Shown in pieces: positions 16,633 through 24,921 of a stretch of 64,000 nt of DNA. The notes under the pieces are model-generated. The model made no database searches. It saw nothing but the letters and a program-made list of their open reading frames with translations, and was not told the DNA's origin. Location of the stretch: positions 1 to 64,000 of the forward strand of contig DASVRT010000119.1 of the NCBI GenBank assembly GCA_036388475.1, written 5' to 3'. Numbering within the stretch: the first letter of the stretch is position 1; each line of letters starts with the position of its first letter. The DNA is from JALZHR01 sp036388475 (GTDB lineage Bacteria; Acidobacteriota; Blastocatellia; Pyrinomonadales; Pyrinomonadaceae). A program made the position numbers and the translations under genes.

Positions 16633-17133
16633 ATGTTTTCCGAGCAAGATGTAAAAAATCCCGCCAAGCGTGAAGCCATCGCGCTGTTTAACGAAGCGTT
16701 TGAGGCGCAGCAAGCCGGAGATTATCCGGAAGCGATAAGGCTTTACAAAAAATCCATCGCCGCTTTCCCGACCGCCGAAGCCTACACTTTTTTAGGCTGG
16801 ACATACAGCTTTCAGGGGCAATACGATTTGGCGATTACCGAATGCCTGGCGGCGATTTCCGTTGACGCTGGTTTCGGCAACCCGTATAACGACATCGGCA
16901 GTTACCTGATTGCGAAAGGGAATTATTACGACTGCGTGCGCTGGTTCAAATTGGCGATGAACGCGGCGCGCTACGAAGCCCGCGCCTACCCGCATTTTAA
17001 TCTCGCCGCCGTTTACGAAAAACGCGGAAAATACCTCGAAGCGGCAAAGCATTACGGCTTGGCACTGGACGAGCAGCCGAATTACGCGCAGGCTTACAAG
17101 GCGCTCAGAAAATTGCAGGAAAAATTGAATTAA
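16633..17133 (+). CDS. TPR-repeat protein
   Basis: 166 residues, no signal peptide. Three to four tetratricopeptide units are visible: residues 14-46 (LFNEAFEAQQAGDYPEAIRL), 49-82 (AYTFLGWTYSFQGQYDLAIT), 87-118 and 123-156 (AHFNLAAVYEKRGKYLEAAK type). It probably acts as a cytoplasmic scaffold. Its stop overlaps by 4 bp the stop of the convergent DUF2277 gene. Confidence 0.85.
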   Translation: MFSEQDVKNPAKREAIALFNEAFEAQQAGDYPEAIRLYKKSIAAFPTAEAYTFLGWTYSFQGQYDLAITECLAAISVDAGFGNPYNDIGSYLIAKGNYYDCVRWFKLAMNAARYEARAYPHFNLAAVYEKRGKYLEAAKHYGLALDEQPNYAQAYKALRKLQEKLN

Positions 17134-17399
17134 CCGCCGAATCTGATTTGATTTCGTTTCCGCGCTTTCTCGCTTTCGACGGCGCGGTCTTTCGGCGGCG
17201 CGGGCGTGACGAGCGAATCGAGCAGCTTTCTTGAAGCCGCCGCGATTTCTTCAATCGCCTTTTCAAAAGCCTCGACATTAACGGCGGAAGGCTTGTTAAA
17301 CCCGCTCACTTTGCGGACAAATTGAATCGCCGCCGCGCGAATCTCCTCATCGGTCGTCGCCGGTTCAAAATTGTAAAGCGGTTTGATGTTTCTGCACAT
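17130..17399 (-). CDS. DUF2277 family protein
   Basis: 89 residues starting MCRNIKPLYNFEP, the hallmark of DUF2277 proteins, followed by EEIRAAAIQFVRKVSGFNKPS. The family is small, cytoplasmic and of unknown function. A short terminator-like stem lies just upstream of the start codon. It converges on the TPR gene. Confidence 0.9.
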   Translation of the reverse strand: MCRNIKPLYNFEPATTDEEIRAAAIQFVRKVSGFNKPSAVNVEAFEKAIEEIAAASRKLLDSLVTPAPPKDRAVESEKARKRNQIRFGG

Positions 17400-17402
17400 A
17401 AT

Positions 17403-17434
17403 TAAAAAAGAAAAGCCGTCAGCAGCGGCTTTTC
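17403..17434 (-). terminator. Stem-loop upstream of DUF2277
   Basis: AAAAGCCG and CGGCTTTT pair around a 7-nt loop; on the minus strand they are followed by CTTTTTT and then the DUF2277 ATG. It may be a second terminator for the lepA/toxin-antitoxin unit. Confidence 0.6.
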
Positions 17435-17452
17435 AATAGATTAAATCAAAAT

Positions 17453-17482
17453 AAAAAAAAGGCGAAACCGTTCTCGCCTTTG
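17453..17482 (-). terminator. Intrinsic terminator, probably the original lepA terminator
   Basis: On the minus strand AAAGGCGA and TCGCCTTT pair and are followed by a run of eight T. It lies just beyond the outer copy of the lepA 3' end, where the lepA transcript would have ended before the toxin-antitoxin insertion. Confidence 0.85.
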
Positions 17483-17497
17483 GAACTTGTAAATTAA

Positions 17498-17560
17498 CTT
17501 TCATTGACTTTCAAAACCGCCAGAAACGCTTCCTGCGGAATCTCGACGCGTCCGACTTTT
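17498..17560 (-). repeat. Direct repeat, outer copy of the lepA 3' end
   Basis: Identical to 18227-18289 except for one base (T here, C there, at 17551). In the lepA frame it still encodes VGRVEIPQEAFLAVLKVNES and ends in TAA, but nothing translates it: it begins at the antitoxin stop codon. Confidence 0.95.
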
Positions 17561-17801
17561 AATCAAGTTTGTCTTGGTCGTCGGGCGCAGCTTGGGGAAC
17601 TTTGTTAAGAGCGTTCAGGAATTTTTCGCGGCTTCCGCGTTTCGCTCGTTCTTTCAGATATTCGACCGTTGCCCAAGCCGATGCTTTTTCGGCGATTGCT
17701 GATGAAACGAACTGGTCAACCGTGATTCCTTCCTTTTCGGAAAGCTCGCGCACCTTTTTGAGTAATGATTCGGGAATGGATACATTTTCGATAACACTCA
17801 T
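17559..17801 (-). CDS. Antitoxin of the PIN toxin pair, ribbon-helix-helix type
   Basis: 80 residues. The N-terminal VSIPESLLKKVRELSEKEG followed by TVDQFVSSAIAEKASA fits a ribbon-helix-helix DNA-binding fold, typical of antitoxins that repress their own operon and neutralise the toxin with the C-terminal tail. The start ATG overlaps the toxin TGA in an ATGA junction, so the two are translationally coupled. The toxin gene comes first, the reverse of the usual antitoxin-toxin order. The gene is lower in GC than lepA. Confidence 0.82.
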   Translation of the reverse strand: MSVIENVSIPESLLKKVRELSEKEGITVDQFVSSAIAEKASAWATVEYLKERAKRGSREKFLNALNKVPQAAPDDQDKLD

Positions 17802-18223
17802 TGTATTTCTCCGATTATTCTTAAAAATTCATTCGGTCTGACGGCTTTGATGCCGAAATTTTCGGCTTTGGCAAAATCCTTTGTGTTGAAAGTAACAATG
17901 TAATCACAACTGCTCTCAACCGCGAGTTCTAAAATGAAATCATCTTTCGGGTCGCGTAAAATCGGTCTCCAAAGATAGAAAATCTCTCGCAAATTCGCAT
18001 TTTGACACAGAAAATTAAGCACGTCGTCAATTTCCTGATGAGTCAGTCGCAAACTCATTTCAGGACGTTTCAAAACATCTTCATATTCTAAAACTAGAGA
18101 GACGGAAAGATTTATCCGAAAACGACGGTCTTCAATCAAAGACAAAAGCCGAAATGACGCGCCGAACTGCGAGCGCAAAGCCGAAAGCAAAACGTTCGTG
18201 TCAATTATAATTTGATACGGCAT
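17798..18223 (-). CDS. PIN-domain toxin (TIGR00305-like ribonuclease)
   Basis: 141 residues. The PIN fold is indicated by IIIDTNVLLSAL at the N-terminus (Asp8), the LVLEYEDVL segment (Glu near 47) and the C-terminal RDPKDDFILELAVESSCDYIV acid cluster, shown to 20 as DPKDDFILELAVESSCDYIV. PIN toxins cleave RNA in a metal-dependent way. Its ATG (18223-18221) overlaps the lepA TGA as TGATG, so it is probably made by read-through from lepA translation. It sits in the insertion unit between lepA 3'-end repeats. Confidence 0.88.
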   Translation of the reverse strand: MPYQIIIDTNVLLSALRSQFGASFRLLSLIEDRRFRINLSVSLVLEYEDVLKRPEMSLRLTHQEIDDVLNFLCQNANLREIFYLWRPILRDPKDDFILELAVESSCDYIVTFNTKDFAKAENFGIKAVRPNEFLRIIGEIQ

Positions 18224-20025
18224 CAGCTTTCATTGACTTTCAAAACCGCCAGAAACGCTTCCTGCGGAATCTCGACGCGCCCGACTTTTTTCATTCGCTT
18301 TTTGCCTTCTTTTTGTTTTTCCAAAAGCTTTCTTTTTCTGGAAATGTCGCCGCCGTAGCATTTGGCGGTGACGTTTTTGCCCATCGCTTTGACGGTTTCG
18401 CGGGCGATGACTTTGCTGCCGATGGCGGCTTGGATTGGGACTTCGAACATCTGGCGCGGGATGAGTTCCTTCATTTTGGCGGTGACGAGCTTGCCTTTCG
18501 CCTCGGCGGTATCGCGGTGCAGAACGAGCGAGAGCGCATCGACCGGCTCGCCGGAAACCAGAACGTCGAGCTTGACGAGATTGCTTTCCCGATAATCGGA
18601 AAAATGGTAATCGAGCGAGGCGTAACCTTTGGAAACCGACTTCAGACGGTCGTAAAAATCGAGCACGATTTCGTTGAGCGGCAGTTCGTAAACGAGCATT
18701 ACGCGATTTTCCGTGACGTATTCAAACTTTTTCTGCTCGCCGCGCTTTTCCTCCAAAAGCGCGAGAATTCCGCCGAGAAAAGCATCGCCGGTTAAAATCG
18801 TCGCCGTGATATACGGTTCTTCGATTTTCGCGATTCTGCCCGTTTCCGGCATTTTCGACGGCGAATCGACTTCCGTCACTTCGCCGTTGGTCGTCGTCAC
18901 GCGATAGCGCACGCCGGGCGCGGTCGTAATCAAATCGAGATTGAATTCGCGCTCTAATCTTTCCTGGATGATTTCCATATGCAGAAGCCCCAGAAATCCG
19001 CAGCGGAAGCCGAAACCGAGCGCGGTCGAAGATTCCGGCTCGTAGAAAAACGAAGCGTCGTTCAAACGGAGCTTGTCCATCGCGTCGCGCAAATCTTCGT
19101 ACTGCGCGGAATCGGTCGGGTAAAGCCCGGCGAAAACCATCGGTTTGACTTCCTGAAAACCGGGAAAAGGCGTATCCACAGGGCGCGCCGCTTCCGTGAT
19201 GGTGTCGCCGATTTGCACGTCGGCGACGGTTTTTATCGAAGCGGTCAGAAAGCCGACTTCGCCGACGCTCAATTCATTAATCGGCGTCGGGCGCGGGCGA
19301 TTGACGCCGATCATTTCGACCAGATATTCGCGTCCGGTATTGAAAAAACGAATCTTCGTGCCTTTTTTTATCGTGCCTTCGATGATGCGGAACAGAACGA
19401 TGACGCCGCGATACGAATCATACCAACTGTCGAAAATCAGAGCTTTCAAAGGCGCGTCGCGGTCGCCTTTCGGCGCGGGAACGTCTTTGATGATTTCTTC
19501 GAGAATGTCTTCGATGCCGATGCCCATTTTCGCCGAAGCCAGAACGGCGTGGCTCGTATCAAGCCCGATGATGTTTTCGATTTGTTCCTTGATGCGCTCG
19601 GGTTCGGCGCTCGGCAAGTCGATTTTATTTAAAACCGGAATCAGTTCGAGGTCGTTTTCGAGCGCGAGATACGTGTTCGCCAGCGTTTGCGCTTCGACGC
19701 CCTGCGAGGCGTCAACGACTAATAACGCGCCTTCGCAAGCCGACAGCGAGCGGGAAACTTCGTAGGAAAAATCGACGTGACCGGGCGTGTCGATCAAATT
19801 TAAAACGTAGTTCTGCCCGTCGCGCGCCTTGTAATCGAGACGCACGGCGTGAGCTTTAATCGTGATGCCGCGCTCGCGCTCCAAATCCATATCGTCCAAC
19901 AACTGTTCTTCCATATCACGGTCGCTGACGGCGCCCGTGAGCTGCAGAATGCGGTCGGCGAGTGTCGATTTGCCGTGGTCGATGTGCGCGATGATTGAAA
20001 AATTTCTGATAAATTCGGAATTCAT
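18223..20025 (-). CDS. lepA: Elongation factor 4 (LepA)
   Basis: 600 residues, full length. Translational GTPase with P-loop AHIDHGKST, G2 region RERGITIKAHAV, G3 DTPGHVDF and G4 NKIDLPSA, followed by the LepA-specific C-terminal domain with PRQMFEVPIQAAIGSKVIAR (20 residues) and KNVTAKCYGGDISRKRKLLE. LepA back-translocates stalled ribosomes. Its last 20 codons belong to a 63-bp sequence repeated 729 bp downstream on the far side of a toxin-antitoxin pair, and its stop codon overlaps the toxin start. Confidence 0.98.
   Translation of the reverse strand: MNSEFIRNFSIIAHIDHGKSTLADRILQLTGAVSDRDMEEQLLDDMDLERERGITIKAHAVRLDYKARDGQNYVLNLIDTPGHVDFSYEVSRSLSACEGALLVVDASQGVEAQTLANTYLALENDLELIPVLNKIDLPSAEPERIKEQIENIIGLDTSHAVLASAKMGIGIEDILEEIIKDVPAPKGDRDAPLKALIFDSWYDSYRGVIVLFRIIEGTIKKGTKIRFFNTGREYLVEMIGVNRPRPTPINELSVGEVGFLTASIKTVADVQIGDTITEAARPVDTPFPGFQEVKPMVFAGLYPTDSAQYEDLRDAMDKLRLNDASFFYEPESSTALGFGFRCGFLGLLHMEIIQERLEREFNLDLITTAPGVRYRVTTTNGEVTEVDSPSKMPETGRIAKIEEPYITATILTGDAFLGGILALLEEKRGEQKKFEYVTENRVMLVYELPLNEIVLDFYDRLKSVSKGYASLDYHFSDYRESNLVKLDVLVSGEPVDALSLVLHRDTAEAKGKLVTAKMKELIPRQMFEVPIQAAIGSKVIARETVKAMGKNVTAKCYGGDISRKRKLLEKQKEGKKRMKKVGRVEIPQEAFLAVLKVNES
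18227..18289 (-). repeat. Direct repeat, inner copy at the lepA 3' end
   Basis: Forms the functional last 21 codons of lepA. The partner copy is at 17498-17560. Similarity stops sharply at both ends: upstream at TTTTTT versus TTAATC, downstream at CAG versus TAA in the plus orientation. Confidence 0.95.
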
Positions 20026-20182
20026 AGGTTAATAAGAAAACATTTTGGTGGAAAAACCAAAAGATAACAATAGCAAAACCCGCGCCGATTAGCATCCGCA
20101 GCGGCTTTGGGAAATATTTCTTTCGCGTTTGTGATTATCTATGCGAGCGCGATTATCTGTTATAATTCGTTGACATAAAACT

Positions 20183-20923
20183 ATGAGCGAAATTTTTCCG
20201 GCGTTTTCCGGCGCATCGACATTGGCAATCCTGGGTTTCGGCTTTCTGCTCGGCTTAAAACACGCGACCGACGCCGACCATCTCGCCGCGGTTTCGACCA
20301 TCGTCAGCCAGCGCAAAAGCCTCTGGAGTTCGGCGATTATCGGCGGCGTCTGGGGCTTGGGGCATACGATTTCGCTTTTTCTGGCGGGCGTTTTCGTTCT
20401 CCTGCTGGATTTTAAAATCAGCGAGCAGACAGAAAGAATTCTGGAATTCGGCGTCGGCGTGATGCTGTTTCTGCTCGGGCTGAATGTTTTGCGAAAGCTG
20501 GCGCAGGGCGGTCATCTGCATTTTCACGCGCACGAACACGGCGAGCGCGTACACGTTCACCCGCACATTCACGAACGCGCGCCGGACGAGGAGCCGCATA
20601 CGCATCACGGATTTTCCTTCAGCCCGCGCGCCTTGATTATCGGGATGATTCACGGTCTGGCGGGCAGCGCCGCGCTGATGCTGCTTATTATTCCGACTAT
20701 CGAATCGCAGGCGGTCGGCTTGCTCTATATCGTCGTCTTCGGCATTGGCTCCATCGGCGGAATGATGCTGATGAGCTTTCTCGTCGGTCTGCCGTTCACG
20801 CTGACGGCTTCGCGCTTTAACCGCTTCAATCATATTCTGCAAAGCATCGCCGGTCTGGTCAGCGTCGCGCTCGGTCTTTTTATCCTTTACGAAAAGGGAA
20901 TCACCGAAGGATTATTCAGCTAA
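20183..20923 (+). CDS. NiCoT/UreH-like nickel or cobalt transporter
   Basis: 246 residues, about six membrane segments. The first helix contains HATDADH, the HX4DH signature of nickel/cobalt transporters (NicO/HoxN family), and a second helix has WGLGHT. A His-rich loop follows (HLHFHAHEHGERVHVHPH), likely a metal-binding cytoplasmic segment. The role is uptake or efflux of Ni or Co. No urease or hydrogenase genes are nearby. TATAAT lies 16 bp before the start, so the leader is short. Confidence 0.85.
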   Translation: MSEIFPAFSGASTLAILGFGFLLGLKHATDADHLAAVSTIVSQRKSLWSSAIIGGVWGLGHTISLFLAGVFVLLLDFKISEQTERILEFGVGVMLFLLGLNVLRKLAQGGHLHFHAHEHGERVHVHPHIHERAPDEEPHTHHGFSFSPRALIIGMIHGLAGSAALMLLIIPTIESQAVGLLYIVVFGIGSIGGMMLMSFLVGLPFTLTASRFNRFNHILQSIAGLVSVALGLFILYEKGITEGLFS

Positions 20924-21016
20924 AGCGGCTGATTTCTTGCGGCTTTTTCAAATGTAAGTTAGTCTTTTAGAGCCTTTGGAATAATCAACAGACAAAAAGG
21001 AATAAACTTAGCCGGA

Positions 21017-22975
21017 ATGATTAAATTCGGTACGGACATTTGCGCGGATTTTCACAACGCTTCTTCGAGAGAATGGCTCGAAACCAACGGCATCGGCGGT
21101 TTTGCTTCCGGCACGATTGCGGGCGCGAACACGCGCCGCTATCACGGGCTTTTGACGGCGGCGACCAAACCGCCGCTCGGTCGCGTGACGATGCTTTCCA
21201 AATTTGAAGAAACTCTCTTTATCGACGGCAAAGCGTTTGAGCTTTCCTCGAATCAATATCCGAACAAAATTCATCCCGAAGGCTTTCGATATTTAAAAAC
21301 GTTTCGTCTCAAGCCGTTTCCGGTTTGGAATTTCGAAGCGGGCGGAATCGAAATCGAGAAAAAAGTTTTTATGCCTGACGGCGAGAATTCGACGGTTTGC
21401 CAGTGGTCGGTGGTCGGTGGTCAGTGGTCGGCGGCAGACCGGAGACCGGAAATCAGACTTGAATTAAAGCCGCTTTTATCCTTTTGCGATTATCACGCCT
21501 TGCAGCGCGAAAACGCTGATTTTAATGCCGATTACGAAGCTTCGGAAAACAGCGTTCGGGTCAAGCCGGACAATGAAATGCCCGCGCTTTTTTTTAATCA
21601 TAATGCGCGAAGCGTTGAGAAAAGCGGTTTCTGGTATCGCAACTTCGAATACGCCATCGAGCGCGAGCGCGGCTTTGATTTCCGCGAAGATTTGTTTCAG
21701 CCGTTTGTTTTGAAATTTGATTTGAGCGAAACGGCAGTCGTCGTTGCGGCGACGGAAAAGCGCGATTGGCGCGCCGCCGCAAATTTTGAAAAATCCGAAA
21801 TCGGGCGGCGCGAAAAGTTAATCGAAAAAGCGTCGGCGAAAGACGATTTTACGAAACAGCTGGTGCTGGCGGCTGACCAATTTATCGTCTCGCGCGGCGC
21901 GGGCAGCAGCGTTATCGCCGGTTATCACTGGTTTTCCGATTGGGGACGCGACACGATGATTGCGCTCAGCGGTTTGACGCTGGCGACCAATCGCACCGAG
22001 ATTGCGAAAAGCATTCTGCTCGAATTTTCCAAACACATTTCCGAAGGAATGCTGCCGAATCGCTTTCCCGATTCCAGCGAAGAAGCCGAATACAACACGG
22101 TCGATGCGACGCTCTGGTATTTTGAAGCGATTCGCGCTTACGCCGAAAAAACCGGAGATTACGATTTCGTCCGCGAAAATCTTTATGAAAAGCTCGCCGA
22201 TATAATCGTCTGGCATCTGCGCGGCACGCGCTACAACATTCACGTCGATACGGACGGCTTGCTTTACGCCGGAACGCCGAATGTGCAGCTCACCTGGATG
22301 GACGCGAAAATCGGCGATTTGGTTATCACGCCGCGCGTCGGCAAGCCGGTCGAGATTCAGGCGCTCTGGTATAACGCGCTGAAAATTATGGCGGATTTTG
22401 CCGAGCGTTTCGGCGACGCGGAAGACAAAGCGCGCTATGAAGCGATGGCGGACGCGGCGCGTTACAGCTTTAACCAGGTTTTCTGGAACGAATCGGGCGA
22501 GTGTCTGTTTGACGTCGTGATAAACGGGCAACGCGACGTTTCCGTCAGACCGAATCAGATTTTTGCCGTTAGCCTGACGCATTCGATGATTGATGAGAAA
22601 CGCGCCCGAAAAATCGTCGAGAAAGTCGAAGCCGAGCTGCTAACCCCGGTCGGTCTGCGCTCACTTTCGCCGAATGACGCGCAATACTGCCCGGTTTATA
22701 TCGGCGCGCCTTTCGAACGGGATTCCGCCTATCATCAAGGCACGGTCTGGGGCTGGCTCATCGGCGCATTTGTCGACGCTCATCGCAAAGTTTATCCCGA
22801 CAATGAAAGCCGCGTCAGTGAAATTTTAGAAGGTTTCAAAAATCACCTGACCGAAGCCGGAGTCGGACAAATCTCTGAAATTTTCGACGCCGCCGCGCCT
22901 TTCAATCCGCGCGGCTGCATCGCGCAGGCTTGGAGCGTGGCGGAAGTCCTGCGAGTTTTGAATTTTAAGTTTTGA
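21017..22975 (+). CDS. Bacterial-type glycogen debranching enzyme (amylo-alpha-1,6-glucosidase)
   Basis: 652 residues. The N-terminal GDE domain starts with SREWLETNGIGGFASGT and ANTRRYHGLL, and the C-terminal (alpha/alpha)6 glucosidase domain has the family signature SDWGRDTMIALSGLTL (about residue 310). The enzyme hydrolyses alpha-1,6 branches of glycogen in the cytoplasm. Residues 129-145 (QWSVVGGQWSAADRRPE) are encoded by iterated heptamers and look inserted between conserved strands. The last codons, for LNFKF, lie inside the heptamer repeat that follows. Confidence 0.93.
   Translation: MIKFGTDICADFHNASSREWLETNGIGGFASGTIAGANTRRYHGLLTAATKPPLGRVTMLSKFEETLFIDGKAFELSSNQYPNKIHPEGFRYLKTFRLKPFPVWNFEAGGIEIEKKVFMPDGENSTVCQWSVVGGQWSAADRRPEIRLELKPLLSFCDYHALQRENADFNADYEASENSVRVKPDNEMPALFFNHNARSVEKSGFWYRNFEYAIERERGFDFREDLFQPFVLKFDLSETAVVVAATEKRDWRAAANFEKSEIGRREKLIEKASAKDDFTKQLVLAADQFIVSRGAGSSVIAGYHWFSDWGRDTMIALSGLTLATNRTEIAKSILLEFSKHISEGMLPNRFPDSSEEAEYNTVDATLWYFEAIRAYAEKTGDYDFVRENLYEKLADIIVWHLRGTRYNIHVDTDGLLYAGTPNVQLTWMDAKIGDLVITPRVGKPVEIQALWYNALKIMADFAERFGDAEDKARYEAMADAARYSFNQVFWNESGECLFDVVINGQRDVSVRPNQIFAVSLTHSMIDEKRARKIVEKVEAELLTPVGLRSLSPNDAQYCPVYIGAPFERDSAYHQGTVWGWLIGAFVDAHRKVYPDNESRVSEILEGFKNHLTEAGVGQISEIFDAAAPFNPRGCIAQAWSVAEVLRVLNFKF
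21401..21449. repeat. Heptamer array inside the debranching-enzyme gene
   Basis: Seven successive 7-bp words: CAGTGGT, CGGTGGT, CGGTGGT, CAGTGGT, CGGCGGC, AGACCGG, AGACCGG. The style equals the intergenic heptamer arrays. Translation through it is preserved. Confidence 0.85.
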
Positions 22976-23034
22976 GTTTGTGACTGAACAAATCATTCAA
23001 AACTCAAAACTTAAAATTCAAAACTCAAAACTTT
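22956..23034. repeat. Heptamer-word inverted repeat after the debranching-enzyme gene
   Basis: Left arm GAGTTTTGAATTTTAAG; right arm words TCAAAAC, TCAAAAC, TTAAAAT, TCAAAAC, TCAAAAC. The arms are complementary. The left arm overlaps the last codons and stop of the gene. Confidence 0.9.
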
Positions 23035-23159
23035 CTGTCTTTTTCTGCGTATTTCCCTGACTGTTAATTATCTGAAAATTCCTCATTTTTGACGTTGAAG
23101 ATAGTTTGCGGGCAATCTGTTGTAATCTCCTTTTTGATTAAAAATTCGGAAAAACAGTT

Positions 23160-24728
23160 ATGAAAAAATTATCGACGGGCTTTTTACTTTTAGTTTTCAT
23201 TTTTGTTCAAACCGCCGCTTTCGCGCAGGAAAGAGTTGACGAGCAGGTTCTGGCGCGGATTAAGGCGGAAGGATTTCAGAATTCTCAAATTATGGAAACG
23301 CTCGCTTATGTCACGGACGTTTTCGGCGGGCGGCTGACCAATTCGCCGAATCTGAAAAACGCGCAGAACTGGACGCGCGACCGGATGATTTCGTGGGGCT
23401 TCGAGAACGTGCAGCTCGAAGCGTACGGAAATTGGGGCAAAGGCTGGAGCGTCGATAAATTTTCGGTGGAAATGTTCGAGCCGACTTATGACCGTCTGAA
23501 CGCTTATCCTTTAGCCTGGACGCCTTCGACGAGCGGCACGATTTCGGGCAAGCCGACAATCGTTTCCATTCGCTCAAGCGCCGATTTCGCCAAATATCGC
23601 GGCAAGCTGAAAGGCGCAATCGTGATGAACGGTCGGTTTGATTTAAATTCGCCCGAATCGCGTTTCCAAACATTTTCAAAGCGCTTCACCGACGAAGAAC
23701 TCGCCAGAGCGTCGCAGGCTACAGACCCAGCCAAAGACGGCGAAATCAACGGCGGCGCGACCACTAATTATTGGGACGAGGAAAAAGACTGGCAGGTCGG
23801 GCTGGCGCGAGGAAAGGAAATAACGAAATTTTTTAAAGACGAGGGCGTTGCCGCGCTGATTCAGCCGAGCAGCCGCGCGAACGGAGTTTTGAGCGCGCAG
23901 GGTTATTACGAAACCGAGGCGAGTAAAAACGTTCCGACCTTTGTCGTCGCCCGCGAGCAATACGCGCGAATCGTCCGCTTAACCGACAAAAACGTGTCCG
24001 TCAGGCTGGATCTGAATCTGCAAACGCGCGCTCAGGAAGATTCGGCGGGTTATAATGTGGTCGGTGAAATCGTCGGCAGCGACTCGAAATTAAAAGATGA
24101 AGTCGTGATGCTCGGCGGGCATTTCGATTCGTGGCACGCGGCGACGGGCGCGACCGACAATGCCGCCGGCTGCATAGTGATGATGGAAGCCCTGCGGATT
24201 TTAAAAGCCATCGGCGCAAAACCGCGCCGCACGATTCGCGTCGTCTTGTGGAGCGGCGAAGAACAGGATTACGGCGGCTCGGTCGGCTACGTGAAAAAAC
24301 ATTTCGGCGACCCGCTGACGATGCAGTTAAAGCCCGAACACGAAAAGCTCGCCGCTTATTACAATCTCGACAACGGGACGGGCAAAATTCGCGGCGTTTT
24401 TTTGCAGGGCAATGAAGCCGTCCGCCCGATTTTCGAAGAATATCTGAAACCGTTCAACTATCTCGGCGCGAAAACGATTTCAATTTTAAATACGGGCGGC
24501 ACAGACCATATGGTTTTCGATGCGGTCGGCTTGCCGGGTTTTCAGTTTATCCAGGACCCGATTGATTACAATACCCGCACGCACCACACGAATCTCGACG
24601 TGCTGGAAGCCGTCAACGAAGAAGATTTGAAAATCAACGCCGTCATTATCGCCGCCTTTGCTTATCAAACGGCGATGCGCAACGAAAAACTGCCGCGCAA
24701 GCCTCTGCCGCAGCCGCAAACTAAGTAA
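23160..24728 (+). CDS. Exported M28-family zinc peptidase
   Basis: 522 residues with a signal peptide (FLLLVFIFVQTAAFAQ). A protease-associated-like insert lies at about residues 130-280. The M28 core has GGHFDSWHAATGATDNAAG, in which His and Asp bind the two zincs, SGEEQDYGG with the catalytic Glu, and THHTNLD near the C-terminus with the last His ligand. Family members are aminopeptidases or carboxypeptidases. Together with the tricorn-like and metzincin proteases it points to extracytoplasmic protein degradation. Confidence 0.93.
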   Translation: MKKLSTGFLLLVFIFVQTAAFAQERVDEQVLARIKAEGFQNSQIMETLAYVTDVFGGRLTNSPNLKNAQNWTRDRMISWGFENVQLEAYGNWGKGWSVDKFSVEMFEPTYDRLNAYPLAWTPSTSGTISGKPTIVSIRSSADFAKYRGKLKGAIVMNGRFDLNSPESRFQTFSKRFTDEELARASQATDPAKDGEINGGATTNYWDEEKDWQVGLARGKEITKFFKDEGVAALIQPSSRANGVLSAQGYYETEASKNVPTFVVAREQYARIVRLTDKNVSVRLDLNLQTRAQEDSAGYNVVGEIVGSDSKLKDEVVMLGGHFDSWHAATGATDNAAGCIVMMEALRILKAIGAKPRRTIRVVLWSGEEQDYGGSVGYVKKHFGDPLTMQLKPEHEKLAAYYNLDNGTGKIRGVFLQGNEAVRPIFEEYLKPFNYLGAKTISILNTGGTDHMVFDAVGLPGFQFIQDPIDYNTRTHHTNLDVLEAVNEEDLKINAVIIAAFAYQTAMRNEKLPRKPLPQPQTK

Positions 24729-24734
24729 TAAGAT

Positions 24735-24885
24735 TTTAGCCCCGAAAGAACACGCAAAAGCAGGAAAAAGAAATCAGCCGTGAATAACACGAATATAAAA
24801 TTAATTCGCGCCATTCGCGGCTGATTTCTCAATTCTTCCTTTCCGCCTTTCGTGTTCTTTCGCGGCTGATTTCTTTTTCGGATAA
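24735..24885. repeat. Inverted repeat with 8-9-bp words
   Basis: CGAAAGAACACGCAAAAGC and GAAATCAGCCGTGAATAACAC pair with ATTCGCGGCTGATTTC and TTTCGTGTTCTTTCG. It fills the gap between the M28 peptidase and the VIT transporter. Confidence 0.8.
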
Positions 24886-24921
24886 CTCGTTATTTTCTCA
24901 AACTCGGTTTATGATTCTGAA

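Larger units (their letters stand above)
17498..18226 (-). mobile_element. 729-bp toxin-antitoxin insertion flanked by lepA 3'-end repeats
   Basis: A PIN toxin gene and its antitoxin gene fill the space between two 63-bp copies of the lepA 3' end (17498-17560 and 18227-18289, 62 of 63 identical). The inner copy ends lepA with AGC TGA, fused to the toxin start. The outer copy still carries the codons for VNES followed by TAA and then the intrinsic terminator, exactly as an undisturbed lepA end would. The unit thus looks inserted into the end of lepA while leaving the protein sequence intact. No recombinase gene is inside it. Confidence 0.75.
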
